Part shown: positions 24,114 to 32,832 of the stretch, in pieces
Layout of the letters: each line of letters begins with the position of its first letter
Numbering within the stretch: the stretch's first letter is position 1
From: Pontibacter litorisediminis
GTDB taxonomy: Bacteria > Bacteroidota > Bacteroidia > Cytophagales > Hymenobacteraceae
Assembly (NCBI RefSeq): GCF_029360645.1
Contig: NZ_JARDUA010000004.1
Coordinates: forward strand, 1-64,000
Direction of reading: 5' to 3'
DNA length: 64,000 bases
Notes under the pieces: generated by a model
Database searches by the model: none
The model's input: the letters and a program-made list of their open reading frames with translations, nothing else
Told to the model about the DNA's origin: nothing
Program-made: the position numbers and the translations under genes

Positions 24114-25286
24114 TTATTTGTTGTCTATCAGGCCACGGCCCGACTTGCGGATTTCGCCTTTGGCCGCCAGCTCCTGTGCCATCTTGTCCAGCACACCGTT
24201 AATGAATTGCTTGCTCTTAGGGGTGCTGTACAGCTTCGAGATCTCGATGTACTCGTTGATGGTCACCTTTACCGGTATGCTGCGGAAGATGTACATCTCG
24301 CTGAGGGCCATCTTCAGGATGATCTTATCGAGTAGGGCCACACGCTCCACGTCCCAGTTCTTCACACTGGCCGCGATCATGGCCTCATACTTCTCGTCCT
24401 GCTCCACCGTCTGGAAGTATAGGTCCTCAAAGAAGGCCTTATCGTCTTCCCAGTTGGCCGACAGGTCCAGCAGTTGCTTGTCTTCCTCGGCCTCCTCGGC
24501 AAAGATCTTAACAGTTTTGTTCACCAGGCTTCTTACAATCGACTTGTTCTCCACCCAGTTCAAATCCTGCTCCTCAAACAAAGATTGTAAGTTTTTTTCT
24601 TTAAAGATAATGTTTTTAAAAATATGTTTCACCACCTCAGCGTCCTCTTCCAGGGTGTGCTCAGGCTGTTTTACATACTCCAGAAACACTTCATCCTTCT
24701 TCAGGATGTTCTTGTAAACGGCGCGGATCTCGCTGATATCGGAGCCCCAGCTAATGTTGCGGCGGATGATGCTTTCCTGGTAAGACTTGCTCTGCAGCAG
24801 GCGCTGCACTACCTTGTTGCGTAGGAAGGCGGTGGCATCCGGACCTTCGGCGGCGGTAAAGCGGTTGACTTTTTTCTCTTCCTCCTCCTCTATCAGGCTC
24901 ACCAGTACCTCCAGTATCTGCAGGGTGCCCAGGTAGTGGTCGTAAATGCGCTCCACGGCGCTCAGCATCTGGTTGCCGTAGTATTTAAAGTCTTTCTTGG
25001 TGGCGTTTTTGTAGAACACGATTGCTCTGTTCACCGCATCTATTACATCCTTGTCGGCACCTTCAGCATCAAATTCCTGCTTCTCGTACCATTCTTTGAA
25101 CATCAGCGTGGCCATTTGCTTTCTGCCTTCGAGCAGCTTTCGGTCCTGCACCTCCATGGAGTTCAGGTCGGGGGCAAAATCCTCGTTTATCTGGTCTAAG
25201 GCCAGCAGATAGTCTGAACCTACGGCTTGCTGATAGGCATAAATGGCCTGCATCGCCTTAATTCGTAGTGTTCTGCGGTTGAGCAT
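24114..25286 (-). CDS. nusB: Transcription antitermination factor NusB (long Bacteroidota form)
   Basis: Binds boxA RNA with NusE to promote antitermination on rRNA operons. At 390 residues it is far longer than the roughly 140 of E. coli. The N-terminus starts with the NusB-like MLNRRTLRIKAMQAIYAYQQA, then comes a helical insertion, and the C-terminal NusB fold occupies about 270-375 (ERVALLDKIILKMALSEMYIF, VKVTINEYIEISKLYSTPKSKQFINGVLDKM). Such long NusB proteins are usual in this phylum. It appears to be first in the run nusB-ytxH-idh-DUF1573-yajC-ybbR-coaE. Confidence 0.92.
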   Translation of the reverse strand: MLNRRTLRIKAMQAIYAYQQAVGSDYLLALDQINEDFAPDLNSMEVQDRKLLEGRKQMATLMFKEWYEKQEFDAEGADKDVIDAVNRAIVFYKNATKKDFKYYGNQMLSAVERIYDHYLGTLQILEVLVSLIEEEEEKKVNRFTAAEGPDATAFLRNKVVQRLLQSKSYQESIIRRNISWGSDISEIRAVYKNILKKDEVFLEYVKQPEHTLEEDAEVVKHIFKNIIFKEKNLQSLFEEQDLNWVENKSIVRSLVNKTVKIFAEEAEEDKQLLDLSANWEDDKAFFEDLYFQTVEQDEKYEAMIAASVKNWDVERVALLDKIILKMALSEMYIFRSIPVKVTINEYIEISKLYSTPKSKQFINGVLDKMAQELAAKGEIRKSGRGLIDNK

Positions 25287-25478
25287 ATTCTTATTTTAAA
25301 GAGCGTGTGTTGGTAAAGTATACTTGTGTGGGCACAGTGCCCGGTAATTTTGTGTTTCCTGCTACGTAAAAGCGGAGAATGCAGGCTATAGTTCCGCAGT
25401 ATGAGGGCGAAAAGCAAAAGTGCCACAGGTCAATGCAGCACTTTTGTCTTTTAACAGTATGGTTACAAGCTGTAGGGC

Positions 25479-26579
25479 TTAGTAAGTGGAGCGCACCTTG
25501 CCGATGCTCTCGATACGCTTCTTGGCCATTTTCACGGCAGCGGCCTGGTTGTGGATGCCTTCTTTCTCGGCAAGCTCAAAAATATCCAGGGTATAGCCGT
25601 AGATGCGCTCTGTCTGGGCATAGGCGCTCTCGCGGTTGTAGCCGATCAGTTCAGAGTACACGTTGATCAGGCCACCGGCGTTGATCAGGAAGTCCGGGGC
25701 GTAGATGATGCCTTTCTGCATCAGCGCAGGGCCGTGCACCTGCTCATCGCGCAGCTGGTTGTTGGCCGAGCCGGCAATAACCTGGCACTTCAGGCGGTTC
25801 AGGGTGTCGTCGTTGATGGTGCCGCCCAGTGCGCACGGAGCGTAGATGTCCACGTCCAGGTCGTAGATCTCATCCATACCTACCACTTTGGCGCCGTACT
25901 TGCCAGACACCTCGCGCAGGCGGTCCTCATAGATATCGGTGATGAAGATTTCGGCGTTCTCCTTGGCAAGCAGCTCCACCAGGTAACCTCCCACATGGCC
26001 CACGCCCTGCACAGAGATCTTCTTTCCTTCCAGCGAGTCTGAGCCGAATGCTTTTTTAGCAGCAGCCTTCATGCCCATGTACGTGCCGTATGCCGTTACC
26101 GGAGAAGGGTCGCCGCTACCGCCCATAGACTCAGGCAGGCCTGCCACGTGCTCCGTCTCCATGCGGATGTATTCCATGTCCTTGGTGGTGGTGCCCACGT
26201 CCTCAGCCGTGATGTAAGCGCCGTTCAGGTTCTTCACAAAGCGGCCGTATCTGCGCATAAAGGCCTCGCTCTTGTCTTTCTTGGCATCGCCGATGATCAC
26301 GGCTTTACCGCCACCCAGGTTCAGGCCAGAGATAGCCGCCTTGTAGGTCATGCCTCTGGACAGGCGCAGCACGTCGTCCAGCGCCTCTGCCTCGGAAGCG
26401 TAAGACCACATGCGGGTACCACCCAGCGCGGGGCCAAGCACGGTATTGTGTATACCGATGATAGCCTTCAGACCAGTTTCTTTGTCGTGGCAGAAAACAA
26501 CTTTCTCATGGTTGTGTTCTGATATCTGATCAAAGACTGACTTGTCTTTTTTCACTTCAACTTCTTTTAATTCCACCAT
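25479..26579 (-). CDS. Leucine dehydrogenase
   Basis: Oxidatively deaminates branched-chain L-amino acids to 2-oxo acids with NAD. The 366 residues match the leucine dehydrogenase length. K80 in MTYKAAISGLNLGGGKAV is the catalytic lysine position of the Bacillus enzymes, and the second lysine is in GGGKAV. AEDVGTTTKDM carries the aspartate, and VQGVGHVGGYLVELL binds NAD. It is the third Glu/Leu/Phe/Val family member in the window and the only one with the clear leucine-dehydrogenase pattern. Expected to act in branched-chain amino acid catabolism or precursor supply for iso-fatty acids. A well-formed promoter lies upstream at 26655-26684. Confidence 0.93.
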   Translation of the reverse strand: MVELKEVEVKKDKSVFDQISEHNHEKVVFCHDKETGLKAIIGIHNTVLGPALGGTRMWSYASEAEALDDVLRLSRGMTYKAAISGLNLGGGKAVIIGDAKKDKSEAFMRRYGRFVKNLNGAYITAEDVGTTTKDMEYIRMETEHVAGLPESMGGSGDPSPVTAYGTYMGMKAAAKKAFGSDSLEGKKISVQGVGHVGGYLVELLAKENAEIFITDIYEDRLREVSGKYGAKVVGMDEIYDLDVDIYAPCALGGTINDDTLNRLKCQVIAGSANNQLRDEQVHGPALMQKGIIYAPDFLINAGGLINVYSELIGYNRESAYAQTERIYGYTLDIFELAEKEGIHNQAAAVKMAKKRIESIGKVRSTY

Positions 26580-26654
26580 TGATAGTTTTGATTAGGGGTT
26601 GTTCTATCTTTGTGAAGGGGGGAGGTAAGATATAGCCCTCCCCTTTTCGCGCAG

Positions 26655-26684
26655 CAAAATTAAATCTTTTTTTGGTTATTTCAA
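26655..26684 (-). promoter_or_regulatory. Leucine dehydrogenase promoter
   Basis: On the minus strand TTG (26682-26684), a 19-nt spacer and TAATTTTG (26655-26662) fit the Bacteroidota consensus. The leader would be about 70 nt. Confidence 0.75.
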
Positions 26685-26735
26685 TTTGCAGGGGCTATCT
26701 CTGCGTAAAAGCGCAAAAGGCATCAAGTTCTGACT

Positions 26736-28517
26736 GTGAAATCGTTACGATATCTAAATAAATACCTTCTTAAGTATAAGTACAGGCTCCTGCTGGGGCT
26801 TGTGTTTACCATTATCTCCAACTTCTTCCAGATTTTGCCGGCCCAGGTGGTGCGCCACGCCTTTAACCTGATAAAGGAGGGTATAAACCTGCACGGCCTG
26901 TTCGGAGGCATGGCGCAGCAGGAGGTGGTTTACGACATCTTCTCCAGAAGCATCCTGGTGTATGGCGTTATCATACTCTTAATGGCGCTGCTGCGGGGCG
27001 TGTTCCTGTTCTTTGTACGGCAGACTATTATCGTGATGAGCCGCCTGGTGGAGAACGACCTGAAGAACGAGATCTACGCCCATTACCAGAGCCTGCCGCT
27101 CAGCTTCTACCGCAAGAACAACACCGGCGACCTGATGGCGCGCATCTCAGAGGACGTGAGCCGGGTGCGCATGTACCTGGGGCCAGCCATCATGTACGGC
27201 ATCAACCTGGTGATCCTTTTCCTGATGGTGATCCCCTACATGTTGTCGGTGAACGTGAAGCTGACCATGTACACGCTGATCCCGCTGCCGATCCTGGCTA
27301 TCAGCATTTACTACGTCAACAACATCATCCAGCGCAAGTCCGACGAGATACAGCGCAGCCTCTCAGGCATCACCACCTTTGTGCAGGAGGCCTTCTCGGG
27401 CATCCGGGTGATCAAATCTTTTGTGCGGGAGGACGACTCGCACAACAACTTCACCACGGCCAGCAACACCTACAAGGACAAATCGCTGGAGCTGAACTTT
27501 GTAAACTCGCTCTTTTTCCCGCTGGTGCTGTTCCTGGTGGGCCTGAGCACGATCATCACCATTTACATTGGCGGCCAGGAGGTGATCAAAGGAAGTATCA
27601 CCACGGGTAATATTGCTGAGTTCATCATCTACGTGAACATGCTAACCTGGCCGGTAACCTCGCTGGGCTGGACGGCCAGCCTGGTGCAGCGCGCCGCCGC
27701 CTCGCAGGAGCGCATCAACGAGTTCCTCAACACCAAAAACGACATCGTTACCCGCCAGAACATCAGCAGGGAAATTATCGGCGACATCCGGTTCGAGAAC
27801 GTGGACTTCGTGTACCCCGACACCGGCATCCATGCGCTCAGGGGCGTCTCGTTTGACATCAGGCACGGCGAAACGCTGGCTGTGATCGGCAACACCGGCT
27901 CGGGCAAGAGCACCATCGCCAACCTGCTGCCGCGCATGTACGATGTCACGGGCGGGCGAATATTGATAGACGGTGTGGATGTGCGCGATTACAACATCGA
28001 TAGCCTGCGCAGCCAGATCGGCTATGTGCCGCAGGACGTGTTCCTGTTCTCCGACACGATTCGCAACAACATCGGCTTTGGCCTGCCAAGTATAACCGAG
28101 GAGCAGATGGTGCAGGCCGCCAGGGACGCTGACGTGTATGAAAACATAGCCCGCTTCCCGGAGGGCTTTAACACCAAGCTGGGCGAGCGCGGCATTACGC
28201 TTTCAGGCGGGCAGAAGCAGCGCGTGTCCATTGCGCGGGCGCTGGTGCGGGAGCCAAGCATCCTTATCCTCGACGACTCGCTCTCTGCCGTAGACACCAA
28301 GACCGAGAACGCTATCCTCAACAGCCTGCGCCGCATCATGCAGAACCGCACCAGCATCATTATCTCGCACAGGGTGTCGTCGGTGAAGCTGGCAGACCGG
28401 ATACTGGTGCTGGACGATGGCGTGATTGTGCAACACGGCACGCACGAGGAGCTGATAAACCAGGACGGGCTGTACAAACAGCTGTATGAGCGCCAGCTGC
28501 AGCAGGAGGATGTATAG
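26736..28517 (+). CDS. ABC exporter, fused permease and ATPase
   Basis: A 593-residue half-transporter of the MsbA/type IV exporter class. Six membrane helices (about 15-320) are followed by a nucleotide-binding domain with Walker A GNTGSGKST, Q-loop IGYVPQDVFLFS, signature LSGGQKQR, Walker B ILILDDSLSAVD and H-loop ISHRVS. It probably works as a homodimer. The substrate is unknown; lipids, peptides and drugs are all common for this class. The start is GTG; no in-frame ATG lies closer to the expected N-terminus. No partner gene follows, since the next is an XRE-like regulator 150 nt downstream. A second half-transporter is encoded at 30325-32094. Confidence 0.92.
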   Translation: MKSLRYLNKYLLKYKYRLLLGLVFTIISNFFQILPAQVVRHAFNLIKEGINLHGLFGGMAQQEVVYDIFSRSILVYGVIILLMALLRGVFLFFVRQTIIVMSRLVENDLKNEIYAHYQSLPLSFYRKNNTGDLMARISEDVSRVRMYLGPAIMYGINLVILFLMVIPYMLSVNVKLTMYTLIPLPILAISIYYVNNIIQRKSDEIQRSLSGITTFVQEAFSGIRVIKSFVREDDSHNNFTTASNTYKDKSLELNFVNSLFFPLVLFLVGLSTIITIYIGGQEVIKGSITTGNIAEFIIYVNMLTWPVTSLGWTASLVQRAAASQERINEFLNTKNDIVTRQNISREIIGDIRFENVDFVYPDTGIHALRGVSFDIRHGETLAVIGNTGSGKSTIANLLPRMYDVTGGRILIDGVDVRDYNIDSLRSQIGYVPQDVFLFSDTIRNNIGFGLPSITEEQMVQAARDADVYENIARFPEGFNTKLGERGITLSGGQKQRVSIARALVREPSILILDDSLSAVDTKTENAILNSLRRIMQNRTSIIISHRVSSVKLADRILVLDDGVIVQHGTHEELINQDGLYKQLYERQLQQEDV

Positions 28518-28667
28518 CGACTTTACCGATTTTTAGGTGCCGTTGGCCATTTCTGAGGCTACTTCGCCTTGCCAAAGATAGCTTGTGGGATTTTTTTAGG
28601 GCAAAATCTGTTATGCTTACGTATAGCAAATTTACTATCACTTTTACACCCACTAAACGCACTGCAT

Positions 28668-29081
28668 ATGGCTATTGACCTACAGCAAATTGGTAAAAGG
28701 TTTAGGTTCTACACCAACCTGAAGGAACTGGAAATGGAAGACCTCAAGTCCATCACCGGCAGCGACGAAGAAACCCTCACCCATATTATTAATGGCTGCA
28801 ATATCGTGCTAGACGAGTTGGTAGCTATTGTAAAGCACTTTGAGGACCTGAACCCGCAATGGCTTATTTACGGCGAGGGCAGCATGTTTAAGCCCATGGA
28901 TGAGAACGGCCATTGCCACGAGCCAAACAAGAAAGACTGCCTGAAGAAAGACAAGGCTGCTTACCTGAGGCAGATGAAGGACATGCTGATTGAGCTGGAA
29001 GCAGCTGAGATAGCCAAAGGCCATAAACCGGATGTAGACGCCCTACGGGCTAAATTAGATGCATTGCGGGCGGCACAGTAA
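28668..29081 (+). CDS. XRE-like helix-turn-helix protein
   Basis: A 137-residue soluble protein. The N-terminal 70 residues resemble the Bacteroidota XRE-type HTH proteins: IGKRFRFYTNLKELEMEDLKSITGSDEETLTHIINGCN, closed by NPQWLIYGEGSMF, a variant of the family hallmark WLLTGEG-M. The HTH helices are degenerate compared with canonical XRE domains. The C-terminal third is charged and helical. ATG 28668 is chosen because the upstream in-frame extension (from 28569) has no family character. Targets are unknown; probable DNA binding is inferred. Confidence 0.7.
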   Translation: MAIDLQQIGKRFRFYTNLKELEMEDLKSITGSDEETLTHIINGCNIVLDELVAIVKHFEDLNPQWLIYGEGSMFKPMDENGHCHEPNKKDCLKKDKAAYLRQMKDMLIELEAAEIAKGHKPDVDALRAKLDALRAAQ

Positions 29082-29100
29082 GTGCCGCTTTTTTTGTACC

Positions 29101-29718
29101 TTATCCTTCTCCCGGCACTGCTATGCCGTTAAGGATAAGGTTGATGGTATACAGCACATCCCGCTCTATTTTCTCGAAGTCAATGGAAGGCAACTGGTGG
29201 AAATCGGCGCGCTGAAACTCCTCGAACTGGATCAGGTCCTTTACCACCATCATGGAATAACCCACCCGCTCTGCCTCACAGGGGATAAAGACGCCTTTAG
29301 AAATGCCTTCTTTTATCACAGTGGCATAATAATTCGCCTCCTTGCCCCTGGACTCCCGGAACAGCTCCTGGAACATAGCGCGTGTCTCGATCAGTACCTT
29401 GATAGAGATCGTGTGCTCCGACACGATTTCCTGGTAGTAGCGCAGCGAGGACTGAATGTATAACAGCAGACGTTTATGAGGGTTAGGCTCGTGCTCAGCC
29501 AGCTGCTTGATGTGCGAAAGGCGGGCCTTCCACTCCTGCGAGAACGCCTCGATGTAAAGCAGCTCCTTGCTTTTGTAGTAGTAGTACAGCGACGGCTTCT
29601 TCATGCCAATGGCCGCAGCGATATCGTCGAGGGTGGCCTTGCTGTAGCCTAGCCTACCGAACACGCTTTTGGCTGCCTCTAGGATCAGCTCTTTTTTAGC
29701 CTCTGCTTTCTTGCCCAA
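29101..29718 (-). CDS. TetR-family transcriptional repressor
   Basis: 205 residues. The N-terminal HTH domain (about 8-55) reads LILEAAKSVFGRLGYSKATLDDIAAAIGMKKPSLYYYYKSKELL, a standard TetR signature; the rest is the helical ligand domain. The gene is followed on the plus strand by the convergent XRE-like gene, and upstream lie a GyrI-like protein and an ABC exporter on the same strand. The 91-nt gap before its start holds a promoter (29772-29801) overlapped by an 18-nt palindrome (29790-29807), as expected for autorepression. The ligand may be a substrate of the neighbouring exporter. Confidence 0.92.
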   Translation of the reverse strand: MGKKAEAKKELILEAAKSVFGRLGYSKATLDDIAAAIGMKKPSLYYYYKSKELLYIEAFSQEWKARLSHIKQLAEHEPNPHKRLLLYIQSSLRYYQEIVSEHTISIKVLIETRAMFQELFRESRGKEANYYATVIKEGISKGVFIPCEAERVGYSMMVVKDLIQFEEFQRADFHQLPSIDFEKIERDVLYTINLILNGIAVPGEG

Positions 29719-29771
29719 AGTATAAACGCTGTGGTTTCCGAGGGGATGGTGAAGTATGGGTCCTCTCTTCC

Positions 29772-29801
29772 CAAATATATAGTATAAATCTATACTTGCA
29801 A
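29772..29801 (-). promoter_or_regulatory. tetR promoter
   Basis: On the minus strand TTG (29799-29801), 19-nt spacer, TATATTTG (29772-29779). The leader is about 45 nt. Confidence 0.7.
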
Positions 29802-29807
29802 GTATAG
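29790..29807. promoter_or_regulatory. 18-nt palindrome, candidate TetR operator
   Basis: CTATACTTGCAAGTATAG is a perfect palindrome covering the -33 element of the tetR promoter, with a second, overlapping inverted pair AGTATA-AATC-TATACT at 29781-29796. Both are built from the TATACTT word that is common in the whole window, so operator function is likely but not certain. Confidence 0.55.
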
Positions 29808-29809
29808 GG

Positions 29810-30328
29810 CTACTCCTTTACCGGCACCTCCAGCACGCCCTTGTCATCCTCCGGGAACCACTCCACGTAGAACTCCTCCAGCTTCAGTTTTTCCTCCTTG
29901 GCGTAGTCGAACACGGCGGCGTAGAGCTTCTTAGGCAGCAGGGCTATGCTGGCCGTTGCCTCGGCCCGAACCACCTTACGGCCTCCAGGCACCGTGCGCA
30001 GCGTGTACCCCTCGGGTAGTTTGGCGGCGGAGTCAGGGATGATAACACCGATAAAGGCGCGGATGCTGTCGCCGCTTTTGTCAGGGTCGTTGTAGTAGAT
30101 GTTGCCGGGGTATCCCTCCAGCTCCTTCTGCTCCAGCACCTGCGACACTCGCTGAAAGGCGTTGCCGAGCGTTTCATCCTCTACAGACCCCTCAAACAGC
30201 TGCCCCGCCACATGCATGGGCTTAGAAGTGGTAAGGGTAACATCCGGCGCTGCAAACCCGCCCAGGTAAGTATAAAACACCAGCAGGAGAATGGCAATGG
30301 CTGCCACTACGTAGAAAAGTTTTTTCAT
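29810..30328 (-). CDS. Membrane-anchored GyrI-like domain protein
   Basis: 172 residues: an N-terminal membrane helix (LFYVVAAIAILLLVFYTYLGGF) and then a domain resembling the GyrI/AraC effector-binding (SOUL-like) fold, with YPGNIYYNDPDKSGDSIRAFIGVII and LEEFYVEWFPEDDKGVLEVPV. Such domains bind small hydrophobic molecules. The start codon overlaps the stop of the upstream ABC exporter by 4 nt (ATGA), so the two are translationally coupled, which suggests an accessory ligand-binding partner for the exporter. The precise role is unknown. Confidence 0.72.
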   Translation of the reverse strand: MKKLFYVVAAIAILLLVFYTYLGGFAAPDVTLTTSKPMHVAGQLFEGSVEDETLGNAFQRVSQVLEQKELEGYPGNIYYNDPDKSGDSIRAFIGVIIPDSAAKLPEGYTLRTVPGGRKVVRAEATASIALLPKKLYAAVFDYAKEEKLKLEEFYVEWFPEDDKGVLEVPVKE

Positions 30329-32094
30329 AAATCGATCATGTTCTTGTACTGCATCTGGTACAGCTGGGCGTAATAGCCGTTTTTCTCCAGCAGTTCTTCG
30401 TGGTTGCCTATCTCCTTCAGCTCGCCGCGGTCCAGCACAATGATTTTATCAGCTTTCTGAATGGTGCTGAGGCGGTGTGCGATGACAATGGAGGTGCGCC
30501 CGTGCATGAGCTGGTCTATGGCGTACTGTATCAGTTCCTCGGTTTCGGAATCTACGCTGGAGGTGGCCTCGTCCAGGATGATGATCTCCGGGTTATACAC
30601 CATCGCCCGCACAAAGGAGATAAGCTGCCGCTGGCCCACAGACAGGGTGGCGCCACGCTCCATTACCTGGTAGTGCAGCCCACCCGGCAGGCGCTCAATG
30701 AACTTACGCGCCCCCACCAGGTCGGCAGCGTGCCACATCTGCTCCTCCGTGATGGCTTTGTTGCCCAGGCTGATGTTATCGGCAATGCTTCCGGAGAACA
30801 GGAACACATCCTGCAGCACCACGCCAATGTGGTGGCGCAGCACGCTCAGGTCGTACTCCTGCAGATCGTGGCCATCCACCACAATATGCCCCTTGTTGAT
30901 TTCGTAGAAGCGATTGAGCAGGTTGATCACCGAGGTTTTTCCGGCCCCCGTTGCCCCCACGAAAGCCACCGTCTCGCCCGCCTTTACCTCAAATGAAAGG
31001 TCGCGCAGCACCCAGTCTTCGTCTTTGTAGGCAAACCACACGTTCTCGAAACGCACGCTTCCCTTTATTTTCTTTGGGGCGTAGGTGCCGTTGTCGGGGA
31101 TCATCTCCTTGCTGTCGAGCAGGCGCATGAGGCGCTCGGTGCTTACCACGCCCAACTGCAACGTGTTGAAGCGGTCGGCTATCATGCGGATCGGGCGGAA
31201 GAACATCTGAATGTACAGTATAAACGCCATCAACGTGCCCAGCGTAATCTCATCCTCTATCACGCCGTAAGCGCCATACCATACCAGCAGGCCCAGGCCT
31301 GCCGCACCGATAATCTCGGCCACCGGGAAGTAAACCGAGTAGTATAAAACGGACCGAATATTGGCGCGCGTGTGCTCCTTGTTGATTTCCTTGAACTTCT
31401 CCATCTCCCGCTTCTCGTTCGTGAAAATCTGCACGATGCTCATGCCCGTGATATGCTCCTGCACAAAAGAGTTGAGCCGCGCCACCGCTGTGCGCACCTC
31501 CTGGAAAGTGTTCTTGATCTTCTCCTTAAAGATGTAGGTACTGATGAGCATGAGCGGGAAGGTAGACAAGCTCACCAGGGCCAGCTCCCAATCGATATAG
31601 AACATGAAGCCGAGGATGAACACCAGCTGCAGGATATCGCCAATCATGGCCGCCAGGCCCTCGCTGAACACATCAGAAAGCGTCTCCACATCAGACACGT
31701 TGCGGGTTACGAGTGTGCCAATGGGGGTACGGTCGAAGAACTTGAGGCGCAGGTTGAGGATGTGTCGGTAAAGCACAATCCGGATGTCGCGGACCACGTG
31801 CTGGCCCAGCCAACCGGCAAAGTAGGTATGCAGGTACTGCACAATGGCATGCACCACCAGCAACACGCCCAAAATCACGAACATGCGGTTCAGGCCCTCC
31901 CAATCGTTGTTCAGAATCTCGTGGTCCACGGTATACTGAATGAGGAAGGGGCGCACCGCAGCCAATATGGCCGAGGCAAAGGTCAGGAACACGATAAAGT
32001 AGAATATCCTGATATAGGGTTTCACAAACGTGAAAAGCCGCTTCAGCACGTCCGAATCGAATACTTTACCGCTTTGTTTAGGTGTATCTTCCAA
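30325..32094 (-). CDS. ABC exporter, fused permease and ATPase
   Basis: A 589-residue half-transporter with six membrane helices (about 25-330) and an ATPase domain: Walker A GATGAGKTS, Q-loop VVLQDVFLFSG, Walker B IIILDEATSSVDSETE and H-loop IAHRLS. The signature is LSVGQRQL rather than LSGGQ, a variant seen in some MsbA/LmrA relatives. It is translationally coupled to the GyrI-like gene and upstream of tetR, so it is probably a regulated exporter of lipid-like or toxic compounds. It might pair with the half-transporter at 26736-28517, but their separation and opposite strands favour independent homodimers. Confidence 0.9.
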   Translation of the reverse strand: MEDTPKQSGKVFDSDVLKRLFTFVKPYIRIFYFIVFLTFASAILAAVRPFLIQYTVDHEILNNDWEGLNRMFVILGVLLVVHAIVQYLHTYFAGWLGQHVVRDIRIVLYRHILNLRLKFFDRTPIGTLVTRNVSDVETLSDVFSEGLAAMIGDILQLVFILGFMFYIDWELALVSLSTFPLMLISTYIFKEKIKNTFQEVRTAVARLNSFVQEHITGMSIVQIFTNEKREMEKFKEINKEHTRANIRSVLYYSVYFPVAEIIGAAGLGLLVWYGAYGVIEDEITLGTLMAFILYIQMFFRPIRMIADRFNTLQLGVVSTERLMRLLDSKEMIPDNGTYAPKKIKGSVRFENVWFAYKDEDWVLRDLSFEVKAGETVAFVGATGAGKTSVINLLNRFYEINKGHIVVDGHDLQEYDLSVLRHHIGVVLQDVFLFSGSIADNISLGNKAITEEQMWHAADLVGARKFIERLPGGLHYQVMERGATLSVGQRQLISFVRAMVYNPEIIILDEATSSVDSETEELIQYAIDQLMHGRTSIVIAHRLSTIQKADKIIVLDRGELKEIGNHEELLEKNGYYAQLYQMQYKNMIDL

Positions 32095-32324
32095 AAGTAT
32101 GCTTCTGCTAAAGTGTGGTTAATGCTGCTGCACTGTCTCCTCTGTACGAGCGCTATTGTTTAACCGATTGTAAAGTTAATGGTTTTGGAGCAGGATTTTC
32201 AGGATTTGTAGTGGAAGGGGAGGTTATACTTCGCTGTTTCCTTTTGGCGCAAGTCTCTGGCCTTTTATCCTGCTTAGGGGTGTTGGGTCTCCGACTTAAC
32301 TGGCTTCAAGAGCCATACTTATAC

Positions 32325-32720
32325 TTTGGATGTACTTTTTATACTTCTCTGGCGCAAGCGTCGGCTTGTGCCTTCTTATACTTTAGCCACTGCTTCCCAC
32401 TGCTTGAACCAAGGCGTCCTTACTAGCTACTGCTTATCCACAGCCTTACAAGCGGCTCTTTTCATAGCCAGCTTTCTGCTCTCCAACCCGAGATGGCTCG
32501 TCTTGGGGGTAGGGGCCCTCGATAAGGGCATCGCGCTAGGAGCTTTTCCTTTGCTCCTGCGTCGCAATGCCTTCGGCACCGGAAATCTAGAAGGCGCTCA
32601 ACCCAAAGACTGGGTCCATATTTCGATAGCCACTGCCTTTGCTGTGGAACAAGTATAGTTCCCCTCCTTGGTTAAGGTGGGGCTAGGGGTGGTTGGAACC
32701 GGTGCTGCAGAAAGCGAATC
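32325..32720 (+). repeat. Modular intergenic repeat, copy R1
   Basis: Shares ordered blocks with R2, R3 and (reverse complement) R4: CTGGCGCAAGCG at 32349, CAGCCTTACAAGC near 32440, GGGGTAGGGGCCCTCGATAA with GGGCATCGCGCT at 32505-32537, GGCACCGGAAATCTAGAAGG near 32575 followed by CGCTCAACCCAAAGACTGGG, and a closing AGGGGTGGTTGG. A 110-codon open frame spans it but is broken in the other copies. Confidence 0.8.
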
Positions 32721-32735
32721 TGGAGATTCGCTTTT
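32711..32735. terminator. Hairpin at the end of repeat R1
   Basis: AAAGCGAATC-TGGA-GATTCGCTTT, a 10-bp perfect stem with A and T runs at its ends. No gene directly upstream on the plus strand needs it. Confidence 0.5.
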
Positions 32736-32774
32736 ATACTTTGACACGGGAGCGACTCCCGCACCAGTTAAAAC

Positions 32775-32811
32775 AAAAAAGGCCGGAGCTATACTTAGCT
32801 CCGGCCTTTTT
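32775..32811 (-). terminator. Terminator after the PLP enzyme gene
   Basis: AAAAAGGCCGGAGCT pairs with AGCTCCGGCCTTTTT. The loop is ATACTT, so the junction spells TATACTT. Works for the minus-strand gene ending at 32833. Confidence 0.9.
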
Positions 32812-32832
32812 CTATACTTCAGAATCTATACT

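Larger units (their letters stand above)
32095..32832. other. Gene-free gap with repeat copy R1
   Basis: 738 nt without a credible gene. It contains repeat copy R1 (32325-32720), a hairpin at 32711-32735, a second hairpin around 32746-32760 (GGGAG-CGA-CTCCC), the terminator at 32775-32811 and an exceptional density of TATACTT/AAGTATA heptamers (about ten). Confidence 0.65.

Noticed and set aside
32326-32658. 110-codon open frame in repeat R1 (contains VGALDKGIAL, also readable in R2 and R3)
   Set aside because: The shared peptide comes from the repeat block itself. The frame is shifted or interrupted in the other copies, so it is a repeat by-product rather than a conserved protein.
32095-32832. 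CRISPR array in the repeat-rich gap
   Set aside because: Blocks are not regularly spaced or identical, and no cas gene is in the window.
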